Source of the DNA: Streptomyces sp. DSM 110735
GTDB lineage: Bacteria > Actinomycetota > Actinomycetes > Streptomycetales > Streptomycetaceae
NCBI RefSeq assembly: GCF_016482685.1
Contig: NZ_JACYHF010000001.1
Location: forward strand, 186,001-250,000
Reading direction: 5' to 3'
DNA: 64,000 nucleotides
The notes under the pieces: model-generated
Databases searched by the model: none
Told to the model about the DNA's origin: nothing
Seen by the model: only the letters and a program-made list of their open reading frames with translations
Program-made: the position numbers and the translations under genes
In this document: positions 55,011 to 63,318 of the stretch, in pieces
Numbering within the stretch: the first letter of the stretch is position 1
How the letters are laid out: each line of letters starts with the position of its first letter

Positions 55011-55806
55011 GCTGACCGAGAACGACGTCCGCACCGAGGCGACGGAGGCGGTACTGCTGGAGAGGGTCAGCCATCGCTACGGCCAGGGGCGCGACGCCTT
55101 CACCGCCGTCGGACCCGTCGATCTCACCGTGCCCGCCGGGGAGTTCCTGGTGCTGGTCGGCGCCTCCGGCTGCGGCAAGAGCACGCTGCTGCGGCTGATC
55201 GCCGGGTTCGAGCAGCCCACCGACGGCTCGGTGCGGGTGGCGGGCGCCGCGCCCCGCCCCGGGCACGCGGCGGGCGTGGTGTTCCAGACGCCCCGGCTGT
55301 TCCCCTGGCGCACCGTCGGCGGCAACGTCGACCTGGCGCTGCGCTACGCGGGCGTCGAGCGGGAGCGCCGGGCCGAGCGGCGCGCGGAGCTGCTGGAGCG
55401 GGTCGGGCTCGGCGGCACCGAGCGACGGCGGGTGTGGGAGATCTCCGGCGGGCAGCGCCAGCGCGTCGCCATCGCCCGCGCGCTCGCCGCCGAGCACCCG
55501 CTGTTCCTCCTCGACGAGCCGTTCGCCGCGCTGGACGCGCTGACCCGGGAACGACTCCAGGAGGACGTGCGCGAGGTGACCGCCCGCACCGGGCGGACCA
55601 CCGTGTTCGTGACCCACTCCGCCGACGAGGCGGTGTTCCTCGGCTCCCGCATCGTCGTGCTGTCCAAGAGCCCCGGGACCGTCGCCCTGGACCTGCCGGT
55701 GCCGCTCCCGCGCGCGGGGGTGGACGCCGACGCGCTGCGCGAGTCACGGGAGTTCGCCGAGCTGCGCGCGCGGGTCTCGCACGCCGTCAAGTCCGCCGCC
55801 GCCTGA
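54997..55806 (+). CDS. Sulfonate/taurine ABC transporter ATPase (SsuB/TauB-like)
   Basis: 269 residues. Walker A is [17 protein letters not shown]-loop [13 protein letters not shown], signature [16 protein letters not shown], Walker [16 protein letters not shown], and the switch His is in [14 protein letters not shown]. It energises uptake through the neighbouring permease. It starts inside the end of the binding-protein gene, so translation is coupled. Confidence 0.95.
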   Translation: MASSELTENDVRTEATEAVLLERVSHRYGQGRDAFTAVGPVDLTVPAGEFLVLVGASGCGKSTLLRLIAGFEQPTDGSVRVAGAAPRPGHAAGVVFQTPRLFPWRTVGGNVDLALRYAGVERERRAERRAELLERVGLGGTERRRVWEISGGQRQRVAIARALAAEHPLFLLDEPFAALDALTRERLQEDVREVTARTGRTTVFVTHSADEAVFLGSRIVVLSKSPGTVALDLPVPLPRAGVDADALRESREFAELRARVSHAVKSAAA

Positions 55807-55887
55807 TCCCGACCGCACGGAGACCCGGGAGCCGTGCGTCACGGCAGCCCTCCGGAACCCCTCTGAACCTCAGGAAGGAAGCCCCCG

Positions 55888-56805
55888 TTGAGCATCACCA
55901 GCGACCGCTCCCCCGCCACCGCCGTCCAGCTTCCGCTGACCAAGCTCGGTCCGAGCTTCGGCGCCGAGATCGACGGCATCGACCTGGCCCGTCTCACCGA
56001 CGACGAGGTGACCGCCGTCCGCGCGGCCCTGGTCGAGCACAAGGTGCTCTTCGTCAGCGGCCAGAACCTCGACGACGCCCAGCAGATCGAGTTCGGCCGG
56101 CGCCTCGGTGAGGTCACCGCCGGGCACCCGGTGCACGACTCCGGTGACGTGGCGCCGGAGGTGTACGCCCTGGACAGCCAGGACAACGGCTTCTCCGACG
56201 TGTGGCACACCGACGTCACCTTCGTCCGGCGCCCGCCCGCGATCTCCATCCTGCGCGCGGTCGTCCTGCCGCCGCACGGCGGCGACACCACGTGGGCGGA
56301 CAGCCAGTTGGCGTACGAATCGCTGTCGCCTGGCCTGCGCGCCCACCTCGACACCCTCACCGCCGTGCACGACGGCAACCGCGCCTTCGGCTACTACCTG
56401 GCCCAGCGACGGCAGGGTCAGGGCAACCTCTGGGACGGCGAGGTCGTCACCGAACTCGTCCCCGTGGAGCACCCGGTGGTGCGCGTCCACCCCGAGAGCG
56501 GGCGCAAGGGTCTGTTCGTGAACCCGGGTTTCACCTCGCACATCGCCGGGGTCTCCGAGTACGAGAGCCGGGGGCTGCTGGACATCCTCTACGCCCACCT
56601 CACCAAGCCCGAGCACATCGTGCGGCACCGCTGGCGGGCGGGCGACGTGGCGCTGTGGGACAACCGCAGCACGGCGCACTACGCCAACCGCGACTACGGC
56701 GACCAGCACCGGGTGATGCACCGGATCACGCTGGCCGGGGATGTGCCGTTCGGTGTTTCACGTGAAACCTTGTCCGTTTCACGTGAAACATCCCCGCTCG
56801 GCTGA
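55888..56805 (+). CDS. TauD/TfdA-family 2-oxoglutarate dioxygenase
   Basis: 305 residues. The Fe(II) site is seen in SDVWHTDVTFVRRPP (H-x-D near residue 111) and the distal His in NRSTAHYANRDYG, with the 2-oxoglutarate-binding Arg likely in RVMHRITLAGD. It should release sulfite from taurine or another alkylsulfonate, using the substrate imported by the preceding transporter. The C-terminus beyond GDVPFG is odd: it contains VSRET twice because two parS sequences lie in the coding region. It starts 81 bp after the ATPase gene, with GGAAGG upstream. Confidence 0.92.
   Translation: MSITSDRSPATAVQLPLTKLGPSFGAEIDGIDLARLTDDEVTAVRAALVEHKVLFVSGQNLDDAQQIEFGRRLGEVTAGHPVHDSGDVAPEVYALDSQDNGFSDVWHTDVTFVRRPPAISILRAVVLPPHGGDTTWADSQLAYESLSPGLRAHLDTLTAVHDGNRAFGYYLAQRRQGQGNLWDGEVVTELVPVEHPVVRVHPESGRKGLFVNPGFTSHIAGVSEYESRGLLDILYAHLTKPEHIVRHRWRAGDVALWDNRSTAHYANRDYGDQHRVMHRITLAGDVPFGVSRETLSVSRETSPLG
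56755..56768. promoter_or_regulatory. parS site 1
   Basis: GTTTCACGTGAAAC, an exact match to the 14-bp ParB-binding parS core used in Streptomyces. It lies inside the 3' end of the TauD-like gene. Confidence 0.93.
56776..56789. promoter_or_regulatory. parS site 2
   Basis: A second exact GTTTCACGTGAAAC core, 21 bp (two helical turns) from the first, also within the TauD-like coding sequence. Confidence 0.93.
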
Positions 56806-56830
56806 CCGCCGCTTCGGAGGGCACGATGGG

Positions 56831-56859
56831 GTCGGCGGAACCGCTGCGGTTCCGCCGAC
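56831..56859 (+). terminator. Hairpin behind the sulfonate operon
   Basis: GTCGGCGGAACCG pairs perfectly with the following CGGTTCCGCCGAC across a 3-nt loop, 25 bp after the TauD-like stop. Confidence 0.75.
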
Positions 56860-56928
56860 GTCGTCCGTAGAGCCGTAGGCCCACCAGGCCGTCGCGCCAC
56901 CGAGCCCGCCGAAGGGAAGCGCCGTTCC

Positions 56929-57675
56929 ATGCCGACGCTCACCGTGCTGACGCCCGTCCACGACGGCGGGGACGCCTATCTGCGCGAGCTGCACGACTGT
57001 CTGGCCGGGCAGCTACTGCCCGGGGGCTGGCGTCTCCAGTGGGTGCTCCAGGAGGACGGACGCACCGGCACCCCGCTCGCCGCCGTGCCGGACGCGCCCT
57101 GGATCTCGAAGGGCACCGGTCGCCAGGGCGGCGCCGCCCGCGCCCGCACCCTCGGTCTGGCCCGCGCCACCGGCGCCCTGCTGCGCTGCGTCGACGCCGA
57201 CGACCTGCTGCCCGACCCCGGCGCCCTCGCCCGCGACATCGAGGTCCTCACCGACCACCCCGCCTACGGCTGGACCGTCGCCCCCTGTCTGGACCTGTTC
57301 CCCGACGGCAGTCTGGTCCCGGGTCCGTACGACCCGCCGCCCGGTGCGCTGCCCGCCCGCGCGCTCCTCGACGGTGCCAAGCGCGGCGAGATGCCGGTGG
57401 TGGGCACGACGCTCACCGCCCGTACCGCCCTGGTCCGGCTGCTCGGCGGCTGGCCCGCGCTGCCCGCCTTCGAGGACGGCGCCCTGGTGCTCAACTGCGA
57501 GGCGGTGAGCCCCGGCTGGATGCAGTCCGCGCCCGGCACCCTCTACCGCAAGCACCCCACCCAGCACACCGCGACCGCCGACTTCCGCGACGAGGAGGAG
57601 GCGCGGCTGCGCGTGGAGATCGCCGTCGAGCGGGCGGAGGCGCTGCACGCCTCGGGGTGGCGGTGGACGCCCTGA
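56929..57675 (+). CDS. Family 2 glycosyltransferase
   Basis: 248 residues with a GT-A fold: LTVLTPVHDGGDAYLRELHD at the N-terminus, the sugar-nucleotide loop ISKGTGRQGGAARARTLGLA and the metal-binding DxD-type motif LRCVDADDLLPDP. The acceptor is unknown. A lone gene between the sulfonate operon and an epimerase gene. Confidence 0.88.
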   Translation: MPTLTVLTPVHDGGDAYLRELHDCLAGQLLPGGWRLQWVLQEDGRTGTPLAAVPDAPWISKGTGRQGGAARARTLGLARATGALLRCVDADDLLPDPGALARDIEVLTDHPAYGWTVAPCLDLFPDGSLVPGPYDPPPGALPARALLDGAKRGEMPVVGTTLTARTALVRLLGGWPALPAFEDGALVLNCEAVSPGWMQSAPGTLYRKHPTQHTATADFRDEEEARLRVEIAVERAEALHASGWRWTP

Positions 57676-57750
57676 GCCGCGGTCTTACGGAGTCGTGACG
57701 TGCGGGCGTCACGACGGGAGCGGAGCGGTGCGCGGGCCTAGCGTGACCGT

Positions 57751-58740
57751 ATGCGTGTACTGGTCACCGGCGGTGCCGGGTTCATCGGGTCCCATGTCGT
57801 GGACGCCCTGCGGGCGCGCGGGCACGAACCGGTGGTGTACGACGTGCGGGACGACCCCGCCGCCGACGTCCGCGACCCCAAGGCGGTGTCCCGGGCGCTG
57901 ACCGGCGTGGACGCGGTCTGCCACCAGGCGGCGCGGGTGGGTCTGGGCGACGGGGTGTCCGACGCGGCGGAGTACGTCTCCCGCAACGACCTCGGCACCG
58001 CCGTGCTGCTCGCCGCGATGGCCGCGGCGGGCGTGGACCGGCTGGTGCTCGCCGGGTCGATGGTGGTGTACGGCGAGGGACGGTACGCCTGCCCGGTCCA
58101 CGGTGACGTACGTCCCGGTCCGCGCGCGGAGGGCGATCTGGCGGCGGGGCGCTTCGAGCCGCCGTGCCCGCGCTGCGGCGAGGCGCTGCTGCCCGGACTC
58201 GTCGGTGAGGACACCCCGGCCGATCCGCGCAATGTGTACGCCGCGACCAAGCTGGCCCAGGAGCACCTGGCCGCCGCGTGGACCCGCGCCACGGGCGGTA
58301 CCGCCTTCTCGCTGCGGTACCACAACGTCTACGGACCCCGGATGCCCCGCGACACCCCCTACGCCGGGGTCGCCGCGTTCTTCCGCTCGGCGCTGGAGCG
58401 CGGTCAGGCGCCGCGTGTCTTCGAGGACGGGGGACAGCGGCGCGACTTCGTGCATGTGCGGGACGTGGCCGCCGCCAACGTGACCGCGCTGGAGGCGCCG
58501 GAGCGGCCGGGCACGCTGAGCGCGTACAACACCGGCAGCGGTGAGCCGCGTACGGTCGGCGGGCTGGCGCGGGCGCTGGCCGCGGCGTACGGCGGTCCCG
58601 AGCCGGTGGTCACCGGCGAGTACCGGCTCGGGGACGTACGGCATGTCACCGCCGACTCCTCGCGGCTGCGGGCGGAGCTGGGCTGGAAGCCGGAGGTCGG
58701 GTTCGCGGAGGGGATGGCGGAGTTCGCGCACGCCCGCTGA
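57751..58740 (+). CDS. NAD-dependent epimerase/dehydratase
   Basis: 329 residues of the extended SDR family. The NAD-binding motif is VLVTGGAGFIGSHVVDAL, the active site has Ser in VLAGSMVVYGEG and the Y-x3-K in NVYAATKLAQE. An insert at ~115-140 carries four Cys (YACPVHG, then PPCPRCGEA), which may bind zinc. The substrate is probably a nucleotide sugar, in line with adjacent glycosyltransferases. ATG at 57751. Confidence 0.9.
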   Translation: MRVLVTGGAGFIGSHVVDALRARGHEPVVYDVRDDPAADVRDPKAVSRALTGVDAVCHQAARVGLGDGVSDAAEYVSRNDLGTAVLLAAMAAAGVDRLVLAGSMVVYGEGRYACPVHGDVRPGPRAEGDLAAGRFEPPCPRCGEALLPGLVGEDTPADPRNVYAATKLAQEHLAAAWTRATGGTAFSLRYHNVYGPRMPRDTPYAGVAAFFRSALERGQAPRVFEDGGQRRDFVHVRDVAAANVTALEAPERPGTLSAYNTGSGEPRTVGGLARALAAAYGGPEPVVTGEYRLGDVRHVTADSSRLRAELGWKPEVGFAEGMAEFAHAR

Positions 58741-58742
58741 CC

Positions 58743-59855
58743 TCAGTGGGCCGGGGCGGGCAACGTCACCTCGAAGCGGCAGCCGCCGGGGATGTTCCGG
58801 ACGCTCGCCCGGCCCTGATGAGCCTCCACGATGCCCCGCACGATGGCGAGCCCGAGCCCCGCGCCCGCCGGAGGTGTCCGCGCGTCGGTGCCGCGCCAGC
58901 CGGTGTCGAAGACGCGCGGCAGGTCCGCCTCGGGGATGCCGCCGCAGCCGTCGGTCACGGTGAGCACCACACCCTCGGGGTCCCGGCGGGCGGCGACGGC
59001 CACCGTGCCGTCGGCGGGGGTGCGGCGGATGGCGTTGACGAGCAGGTTGGCCAGGACACGGCTCATCTCCTTGCCGTCCACCTCGACCGGCACCGGCTGC
59101 ACCCCGTCACCCACAAGGCGTACCCCGTGCTCGCGGGCGAGCGGACCGACGCCGTCGAGGGCGTCGCCGACCAGGTCGTACAGCGAGACCCGCGCCGGGT
59201 TGAGGGGGAGCGTCCCGGCGTGGATGCGGGACAGCTCGAAGAGGTCGCCGACCATGTCGTTGAGGCGTTCCACCTCGGTGCGGATCTGGCGGAGGTAGCG
59301 GGCGGGGTCGGCGGCGACGCCGTCCTCCAGCGCCTCCGACATGGCGCGCAGTCCGGCGAGCGGGGTGCGCAGATCGTGCGAGATCCAGGCGACCAGCTCG
59401 CGCCGGGACGCCTCCAGGGCGCGCTCGCGTTCGCGGGAGGCGGCGAGCCGGGCGCTGGTGGCGGCGAGTTCGCGGCTCAGCTCGTCGAGTTCGGCGGTGG
59501 CCGGGGCGGCGGGCGCGGCGAAGGCGCCGTCGTCCCCGAAGTTGCGCGCCGCGTCGGTCAGTTCCCGGCTGCGCGCCACCACCCGGCGACCGAGCAGCAG
59601 GGCGGTGAGCAGGGAGACGACGGCGGCCATCGCGACGACGGTGGTGACCACCCTGAGGTCGTGCGGGGACAGGAACATCGCCCAGGCCACCGCCATGGTG
59701 CCCGCCAGCATCGCGAACACCCCGACGCCCGCCACCACGGCGAGGGACGCGGTCAGCGAACGGCGCCGGACCAGCCGCAGCACGCCCGCCCCGGCGAGAC
59801 CGGTGGCCGCGGCGGCGAGGAAGGCGTAGAGGGCGATGAGGAGCATGTCGCGCAT
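58743..59855 (-). CDS. Sensor histidine kinase
   Basis: 370 residues. Two N-terminal membrane helices (LIALYAFLAAAATGLAGAGV and the pair from SLAVVAGVGVFAMLAGTM to VVTTVVAMAAVVSLLTALLL), a HAMP-like linker, the H box ELVAWISHDLRTPLAGLRAM, the N box MSRVLANLLVNAIRR, and G boxes VTDGCGGIPEADLP and GAGLGLAIVRGIVEAH. The extracytoplasmic part is short. ATG at 59855 has GAGGAGGG upstream. It directly follows the response regulator gene, its likely partner. Confidence 0.93.
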   Translation of the reverse strand: MRDMLLIALYAFLAAAATGLAGAGVLRLVRRRSLTASLAVVAGVGVFAMLAGTMAVAWAMFLSPHDLRVVTTVVAMAAVVSLLTALLLGRRVVARSRELTDAARNFGDDGAFAAPAAPATAELDELSRELAATSARLAASRERERALEASRRELVAWISHDLRTPLAGLRAMSEALEDGVAADPARYLRQIRTEVERLNDMVGDLFELSRIHAGTLPLNPARVSLYDLVGDALDGVGPLAREHGVRLVGDGVQPVPVEVDGKEMSRVLANLLVNAIRRTPADGTVAVAARRDPEGVVLTVTDGCGGIPEADLPRVFDTGWRGTDARTPPAGAGLGLAIVRGIVEAHQGRASVRNIPGGCRFEVTLPAPAH

Positions 59856-59856
59856 G

Positions 59857-60807
59857 TCAGCCCTCCTCGCGAGCGGCGGACCCTGCGACACCCGGACCGG
59901 ACCCGTCGGCGCCCGGACCCGACTCGTCGACGCCCCGACCGGACCCGTGGACGCCCGGACCCGACTCGTCGACGCCCCGACCGGACCCGTGGACGCCCGG
60001 ACCCCACGCGTCGGCGCCCCGACCGGACCCGTCGGCGGTCGGGTCCTCCGGCTCGCCGGACCCGACCGGCTCGAACCGGTACCCCACCCCCCACACCGTC
60101 CGGATGAGCCGGGGGTTCGCCGGATCGTCCTCGACCTTGCCCCGCAGCCGCCGGACGTGGACGGTGACGGTCGACAGGTCGCCGAAGTCCCAGCCCCACA
60201 CCTCGCGCATCAGCTCCTCGCGGCCGAAGGCGCGCCCGGGGTGGCGCAGGAAGAAGGCGAGGAGGTCGAATTCGCGCAGGGTGAGCGCGAGTTCCGTGCC
60301 GTCCTTGGTGGCGCGGCGGGCGGCCGGGTCGACGGCGAGTCCGGCCGAGGCGAGCGGGGCGGGCGCGGGCACGGCGGTGGGCGCGGGGCGGGTGCGGCGC
60401 AGGACCGATTCCACCCGGAGCACCAGCTCGCGGGGGCTGAACGGCTTGGTGACGTAGTCGTCCGCGCCGACCTCCAGACCGAGGACGCGGTCGTCCTCGT
60501 CACCGCGCGCGGTGAGCATGATGACCGGCACCGGACCGCGTTCGCGCAGCTTCGCGCACACCTCCAGTCCGTCCATGCCGGGCAGCATCAGGTCCAGGAC
60601 CACGAGGTCGGGACGGTGGGCGGCGGCGCGGGCGAGGGCGGCGGGACCGTCGTCGGCGCGGTCCACCAGGTGTCCGGCGCGGACCAGGTAGCCGGTGACG
60701 ATCTCCGCGACGGTCGGGTCGTCGTCGACGACCAGGATCCGTCCGGTGGCCTCGGGCGGTCGCGTGGCGGCGGGTCCGGGGCGGTGGGCAGGGTACGGCT
60801 GCTGCAT
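59857..60807 (-). CDS. OmpR-type response regulator with repetitive C-terminal tail
   Basis: 316 residues. The receiver domain has DDDP at its acidic pocket, the phosphoacceptor in DLVVLDLMLPGMDGLEVC, and the Lys in GADDYVTKPFSPRELVLRVE. The winged-helix domain has LTLREFDLLAFFLRHPGRAF and TVTVHVRRLRGKVEDDPANP. Beyond the normal end (VGYRFEPVG) is a ~55-residue Gly/Asp/Ser tail of near-identical 14-residue units (GSGRGVDESGPGVH). Its stop lies 1 bp before the kinase start, so the two form one operon. Confidence 0.93.
   Translation of the reverse strand: MQQPYPAHRPGPAATRPPEATGRILVVDDDPTVAEIVTGYLVRAGHLVDRADDGPAALARAAAHRPDLVVLDLMLPGMDGLEVCAKLRERGPVPVIMLTARGDEDDRVLGLEVGADDYVTKPFSPRELVLRVESVLRRTRPAPTAVPAPAPLASAGLAVDPAARRATKDGTELALTLREFDLLAFFLRHPGRAFGREELMREVWGWDFGDLSTVTVHVRRLRGKVEDDPANPRLIRTVWGVGYRFEPVGSGEPEDPTADGSGRGADAWGPGVHGSGRGVDESGPGVHGSGRGVDESGPGADGSGPGVAGSAAREEG
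59914..60039. repeat. 42-bp tandem repeat in the response-regulator gene
   Basis: Two identical 42-bp copies (59914-59955, 59956-59997) and a diverged third one, encoding 14-residue repeats. The length keeps the reading frame. Confidence 0.9.
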
Positions 60808-60921
60808 GTCCTCCAGCCTCGCACCGCGCCGCCGGACGGGGCGCGGTGCGGTCCCGACGTCCGCGTTTCGTAAGGAGCCGAAGTCCCCTTTGCCCCGGTT
60901 CGGGTTCGTAGGGTGAAAGCC

Positions 60922-61617
60922 GTGACCAACTCCCCCTCCCGTCCCGGCGTGGACGTCGTGCTGCCCTGTCTCGACGAGGCCGGGGCGCTGCCCTGGGTGC
61001 TGGAGCGCGTCCCGGCGGGCTGGCGCGCGCTCGTCGTGGACAACGGCTCCACCGACGGCTCCGGCGACATCGCCCGCTCCCTCGGTGCCACGGTCGTCCG
61101 CGAGGAGCGGCGCGGTTTCGGCGCCGCCTGCCACGCCGGGCTGCTCGCGGCCACCGCCGACGTCGTCTGCTTCTGCGACTGCGACGCCTCCCTGGACCCC
61201 GCTCTGCTGGTGCCCTTCGTCGAGGAGGTACGGACCGGGCGGGCCGACCTGGTGCTCGGCAGGCGGCGCCCGCAGGGGCGGGGCGCGTGGCCCGCGCACG
61301 CCCGCGCCGGGAACCTCGCACTCTCGCTGCTGCTGCGCCGCCGTACCGGACTCGCCCTGCGCGACCTCGGTCCGGTGCGCGCCGCCCGCCGCGAGGCGCT
61401 GCTCGGGCTCGACCTCACCGACCGGCGCAGCGGCTACCCACTGCAGATGGTGGTGCGCGCCGCCGACGCGGGCTGGCGGGTCACCGAGCACGACGTGCCG
61501 TATCTGCCGCGCACCGGCGCCTCCAAGGTGACGGGCACCTGGCGCGGAACCTGGCACGCGGTACGGGACATGAGCCGCGTGCTGCGCGAGACCCCGGCGG
61601 CGGGAGGAGAGCGGTGA
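60922..61617 (+). CDS. Family 2 glycosyltransferase (dolichol-phosphate-mannose-synthase-like)
   Basis: 231 residues: VDVVLPCLDEAGALPWVLER at the N-terminus, VVDNGSTDGSGDIARSLG, the metal-binding CFCDCDASLDP and GYPLQMVVRAADAGWRVTEH. It is probably a membrane-associated GT-A enzyme using a polyprenyl or lipid acceptor. GTG at 60922 is used; GTG at 60913 lies too close to AGGG. The stop overlaps the next gene start by 4 bases. Confidence 0.88.
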   Translation: MTNSPSRPGVDVVLPCLDEAGALPWVLERVPAGWRALVVDNGSTDGSGDIARSLGATVVREERRGFGAACHAGLLAATADVVCFCDCDASLDPALLVPFVEEVRTGRADLVLGRRRPQGRGAWPAHARAGNLALSLLLRRRTGLALRDLGPVRAARREALLGLDLTDRRSGYPLQMVVRAADAGWRVTEHDVPYLPRTGASKVTGTWRGTWHAVRDMSRVLRETPAAGGER

Positions 61618-62231
61618 CCACGCTGCTCGTCATCGCCAAGGAGCCGCGACCCGGGCGGGTCAAAACGCGGCTCACCCCGCCGTTCTCGCCCGCGCAGGCG
61701 GCGGCGCTCGCCGAGGCGGCGCTCGCGGACACGCTGCGCGCGGTGGCGGCGACGCCCGCCGTACGACGGCTGCTGGTGCTGGACGGCCGTCCCGGACCCT
61801 GGCTGCCGGACGGCTTCGAGGTGGTGCCGCAGTGCGCGGGCGGTCTCGACGAGCGGCTCGCGGACGCCTTCGCCCGCTGCGCGGGACCCGCGCTGCTGAT
61901 CGGCATGGACACCCCGCAGGTCACCCCGGAGCTGCTGACCGTGGGCTTCGCGGACTGCGACGCGTGGTTCGGACCCGCCGAGGACGGCGGCTTCTGGGCC
62001 CTCGGACTCGCCCGTCCCGAACCCGCGCTGCTGCGGGGCGTGCCCATGTCGGTGCCGGAGACCGGTGCCGTGCAGCGCGAGCGGCTGCACGCCGCCGGGC
62101 TGCGGGTACGGGAGCTGCCCCGGCTGCGGGACGTGGACACCGCCGACGACGCCCGCGCGGTCGCCGCCCTCGCCCCGCACGGCGCCTTCGCGGCGCGGCT
62201 CGCGGACTGTACGCGCGGCGGTGCGTCATGA
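61614..62231 (+). CDS. DUF2064/TIGR04282-family transferase
   Basis: 205 residues of a nucleotidyltransferase-like GT-A family: TLLVIAKEPRPGRVKTRLTP (signature) and LLIGMDTPQVTPELLTVGF, with ED-rich AEDGGFWALGLA. It usually occurs next to family 2 glycosyltransferases. GTGA overlap with the upstream gene; its stop overlaps the methyltransferase start (ATGA), so all three are coupled. Confidence 0.9.
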   Translation: MTTLLVIAKEPRPGRVKTRLTPPFSPAQAAALAEAALADTLRAVAATPAVRRLLVLDGRPGPWLPDGFEVVPQCAGGLDERLADAFARCAGPALLIGMDTPQVTPELLTVGFADCDAWFGPAEDGGFWALGLARPEPALLRGVPMSVPETGAVQRERLHAAGLRVRELPRLRDVDTADDARAVAALAPHGAFAARLADCTRGGAS

Positions 62232-62989
62232 GCGCCACGACCGCGCCGCCCGCCTGGGCCGCCTCCGACCCGTACGCCACCGCGCTGCGCACCGGCCGGG
62301 GTCCGCTGTTCCTGCGCCGGGACGACGGCTGGCTGCTGCCGCTGGAGGTCGAGCGCTGGTGCGCGGACGCCGACGCGGTCGACCGTGCCGTACTGGACCG
62401 CTGCGAGGGTCCGGTGCTCGACATCGGCTGCGGTCCGGGACGGCTGGTCGCGGAACTCGTCGCGCGCGGTCTCCACGTGCTCGGCGTCGACGTGAGCGCG
62501 GCTGCCGTGGCCCGCACGCACCGGCTCGGCGGACGCGCCCTGCGCCGCTCGGTGTTCGACCCGCTGCCCGGCGAGGGCGGCTGGGGCACAGTCCTGCTGA
62601 TGGACGGCAACGTGGGGATCGGCGGCGATGTGGCCGCCCTGCTGCGGCGGACCGGCGAACTGCTGCGACCGGACGGCTTGCTGATCGCCGAGACGAGCCC
62701 CGCCGAGGTCGACGAGCGCGCCCTGGTGCGGGTGGTGGACCTGGTCCACGGCCGGTCACCGGTGGGCGAGCCGTTCCCCTGGGCGCGGATCGGCGCCCCG
62801 GCGCTGCTGCGGCTCGCGCGGGGCGCCGGGTGGCGGGCGGAGGCTCAGTGGGCGGCGGGCGAGCGGTGCTTCGTCGCCCTGCGCAGGTGGAGGACGCACA
62901 CCAGCGCCGAGCCGCCGAAGAGGGCGGCGGTGATCAGCAGCCAGCGGGTGAGGAAGCCGTCCGGGTCGAGCCCGGTGGCCGAGCGGTAG
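62228..62989 (+). CDS. SAM-dependent methyltransferase
   Basis: 253 residues. Motif I is VLDIGCGPGRLVAELVARGL, followed by VLGVDVSAAAVARTH and a LLRPDGLLIAETSPAE strand. Last gene of the glycosyltransferase operon. The final ~30 residues after CFVALRRW do not look like the family and overlap the convergent membrane-protein gene by 145 bp, so the true end may be earlier or the overlap may be real. Confidence 0.85.
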   Translation: MSATTAPPAWAASDPYATALRTGRGPLFLRRDDGWLLPLEVERWCADADAVDRAVLDRCEGPVLDIGCGPGRLVAELVARGLHVLGVDVSAAAVARTHRLGGRALRRSVFDPLPGEGGWGTVLLMDGNVGIGGDVAALLRRTGELLRPDGLLIAETSPAEVDERALVRVVDLVHGRSPVGEPFPWARIGAPALLRLARGAGWRAEAQWAAGERCFVALRRWRTHTSAEPPKRAAVISSQRVRKPSGSSPVAER

Positions 62990-63318
62990 CGGTCGGCGGA
63001 CAGACCGAGGATCAGCGGCGCCCACACCAGCAGCAGCAAGCCCGACAGCAGCGCGGGCACGCGGACGTACGGCACGAGCGAGCGCCGCCCCGCCGCACCG
63101 CACCCCGCCACCAGCGCGCGGTCCAGCGCCGAGTACAGCGGCAGCAGCACCAGGTCGTGCAGCAGAGCCGCGCCGACGATCCACAGGACGACGCCGAGCC
63201 AGTCACCGGCGAGCAGCCGGATCCCCGCGTAGACGGCGAGCGCGAACGAGCAGCCGAGCAGCAGCAGTTCCAGCGGGCTGCCGACGGGGAAACGCAACCG
63301 GGCCATCGGTCGGGGCAT
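62845..63318 (-). CDS. Integral membrane protein
   Basis: 157 residues with four predicted membrane helices (LLLLGCSFALAVYAGIRLLA, LGVVLWIVGAALLHDLVLLP, VPALLSGLLLLVWAPLILGL, LLITAALFGGSALVCVLHL). The ATG shares a base with the TGA stop of the upstream molybdopterin oxidoreductase gene (TGATG), so it is coupled to it and may anchor or accompany that enzyme. Its 3' end overlaps the convergent methyltransferase gene. Confidence 0.8.
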   Translation of the reverse strand: MPRPMARLRFPVGSPLELLLLGCSFALAVYAGIRLLAGDWLGVVLWIVGAALLHDLVLLPLYSALDRALVAGCGAAGRRSLVPYVRVPALLSGLLLLVWAPLILGLSADRYRSATGLDPDGFLTRWLLITAALFGGSALVCVLHLRRATKHRSPAAH

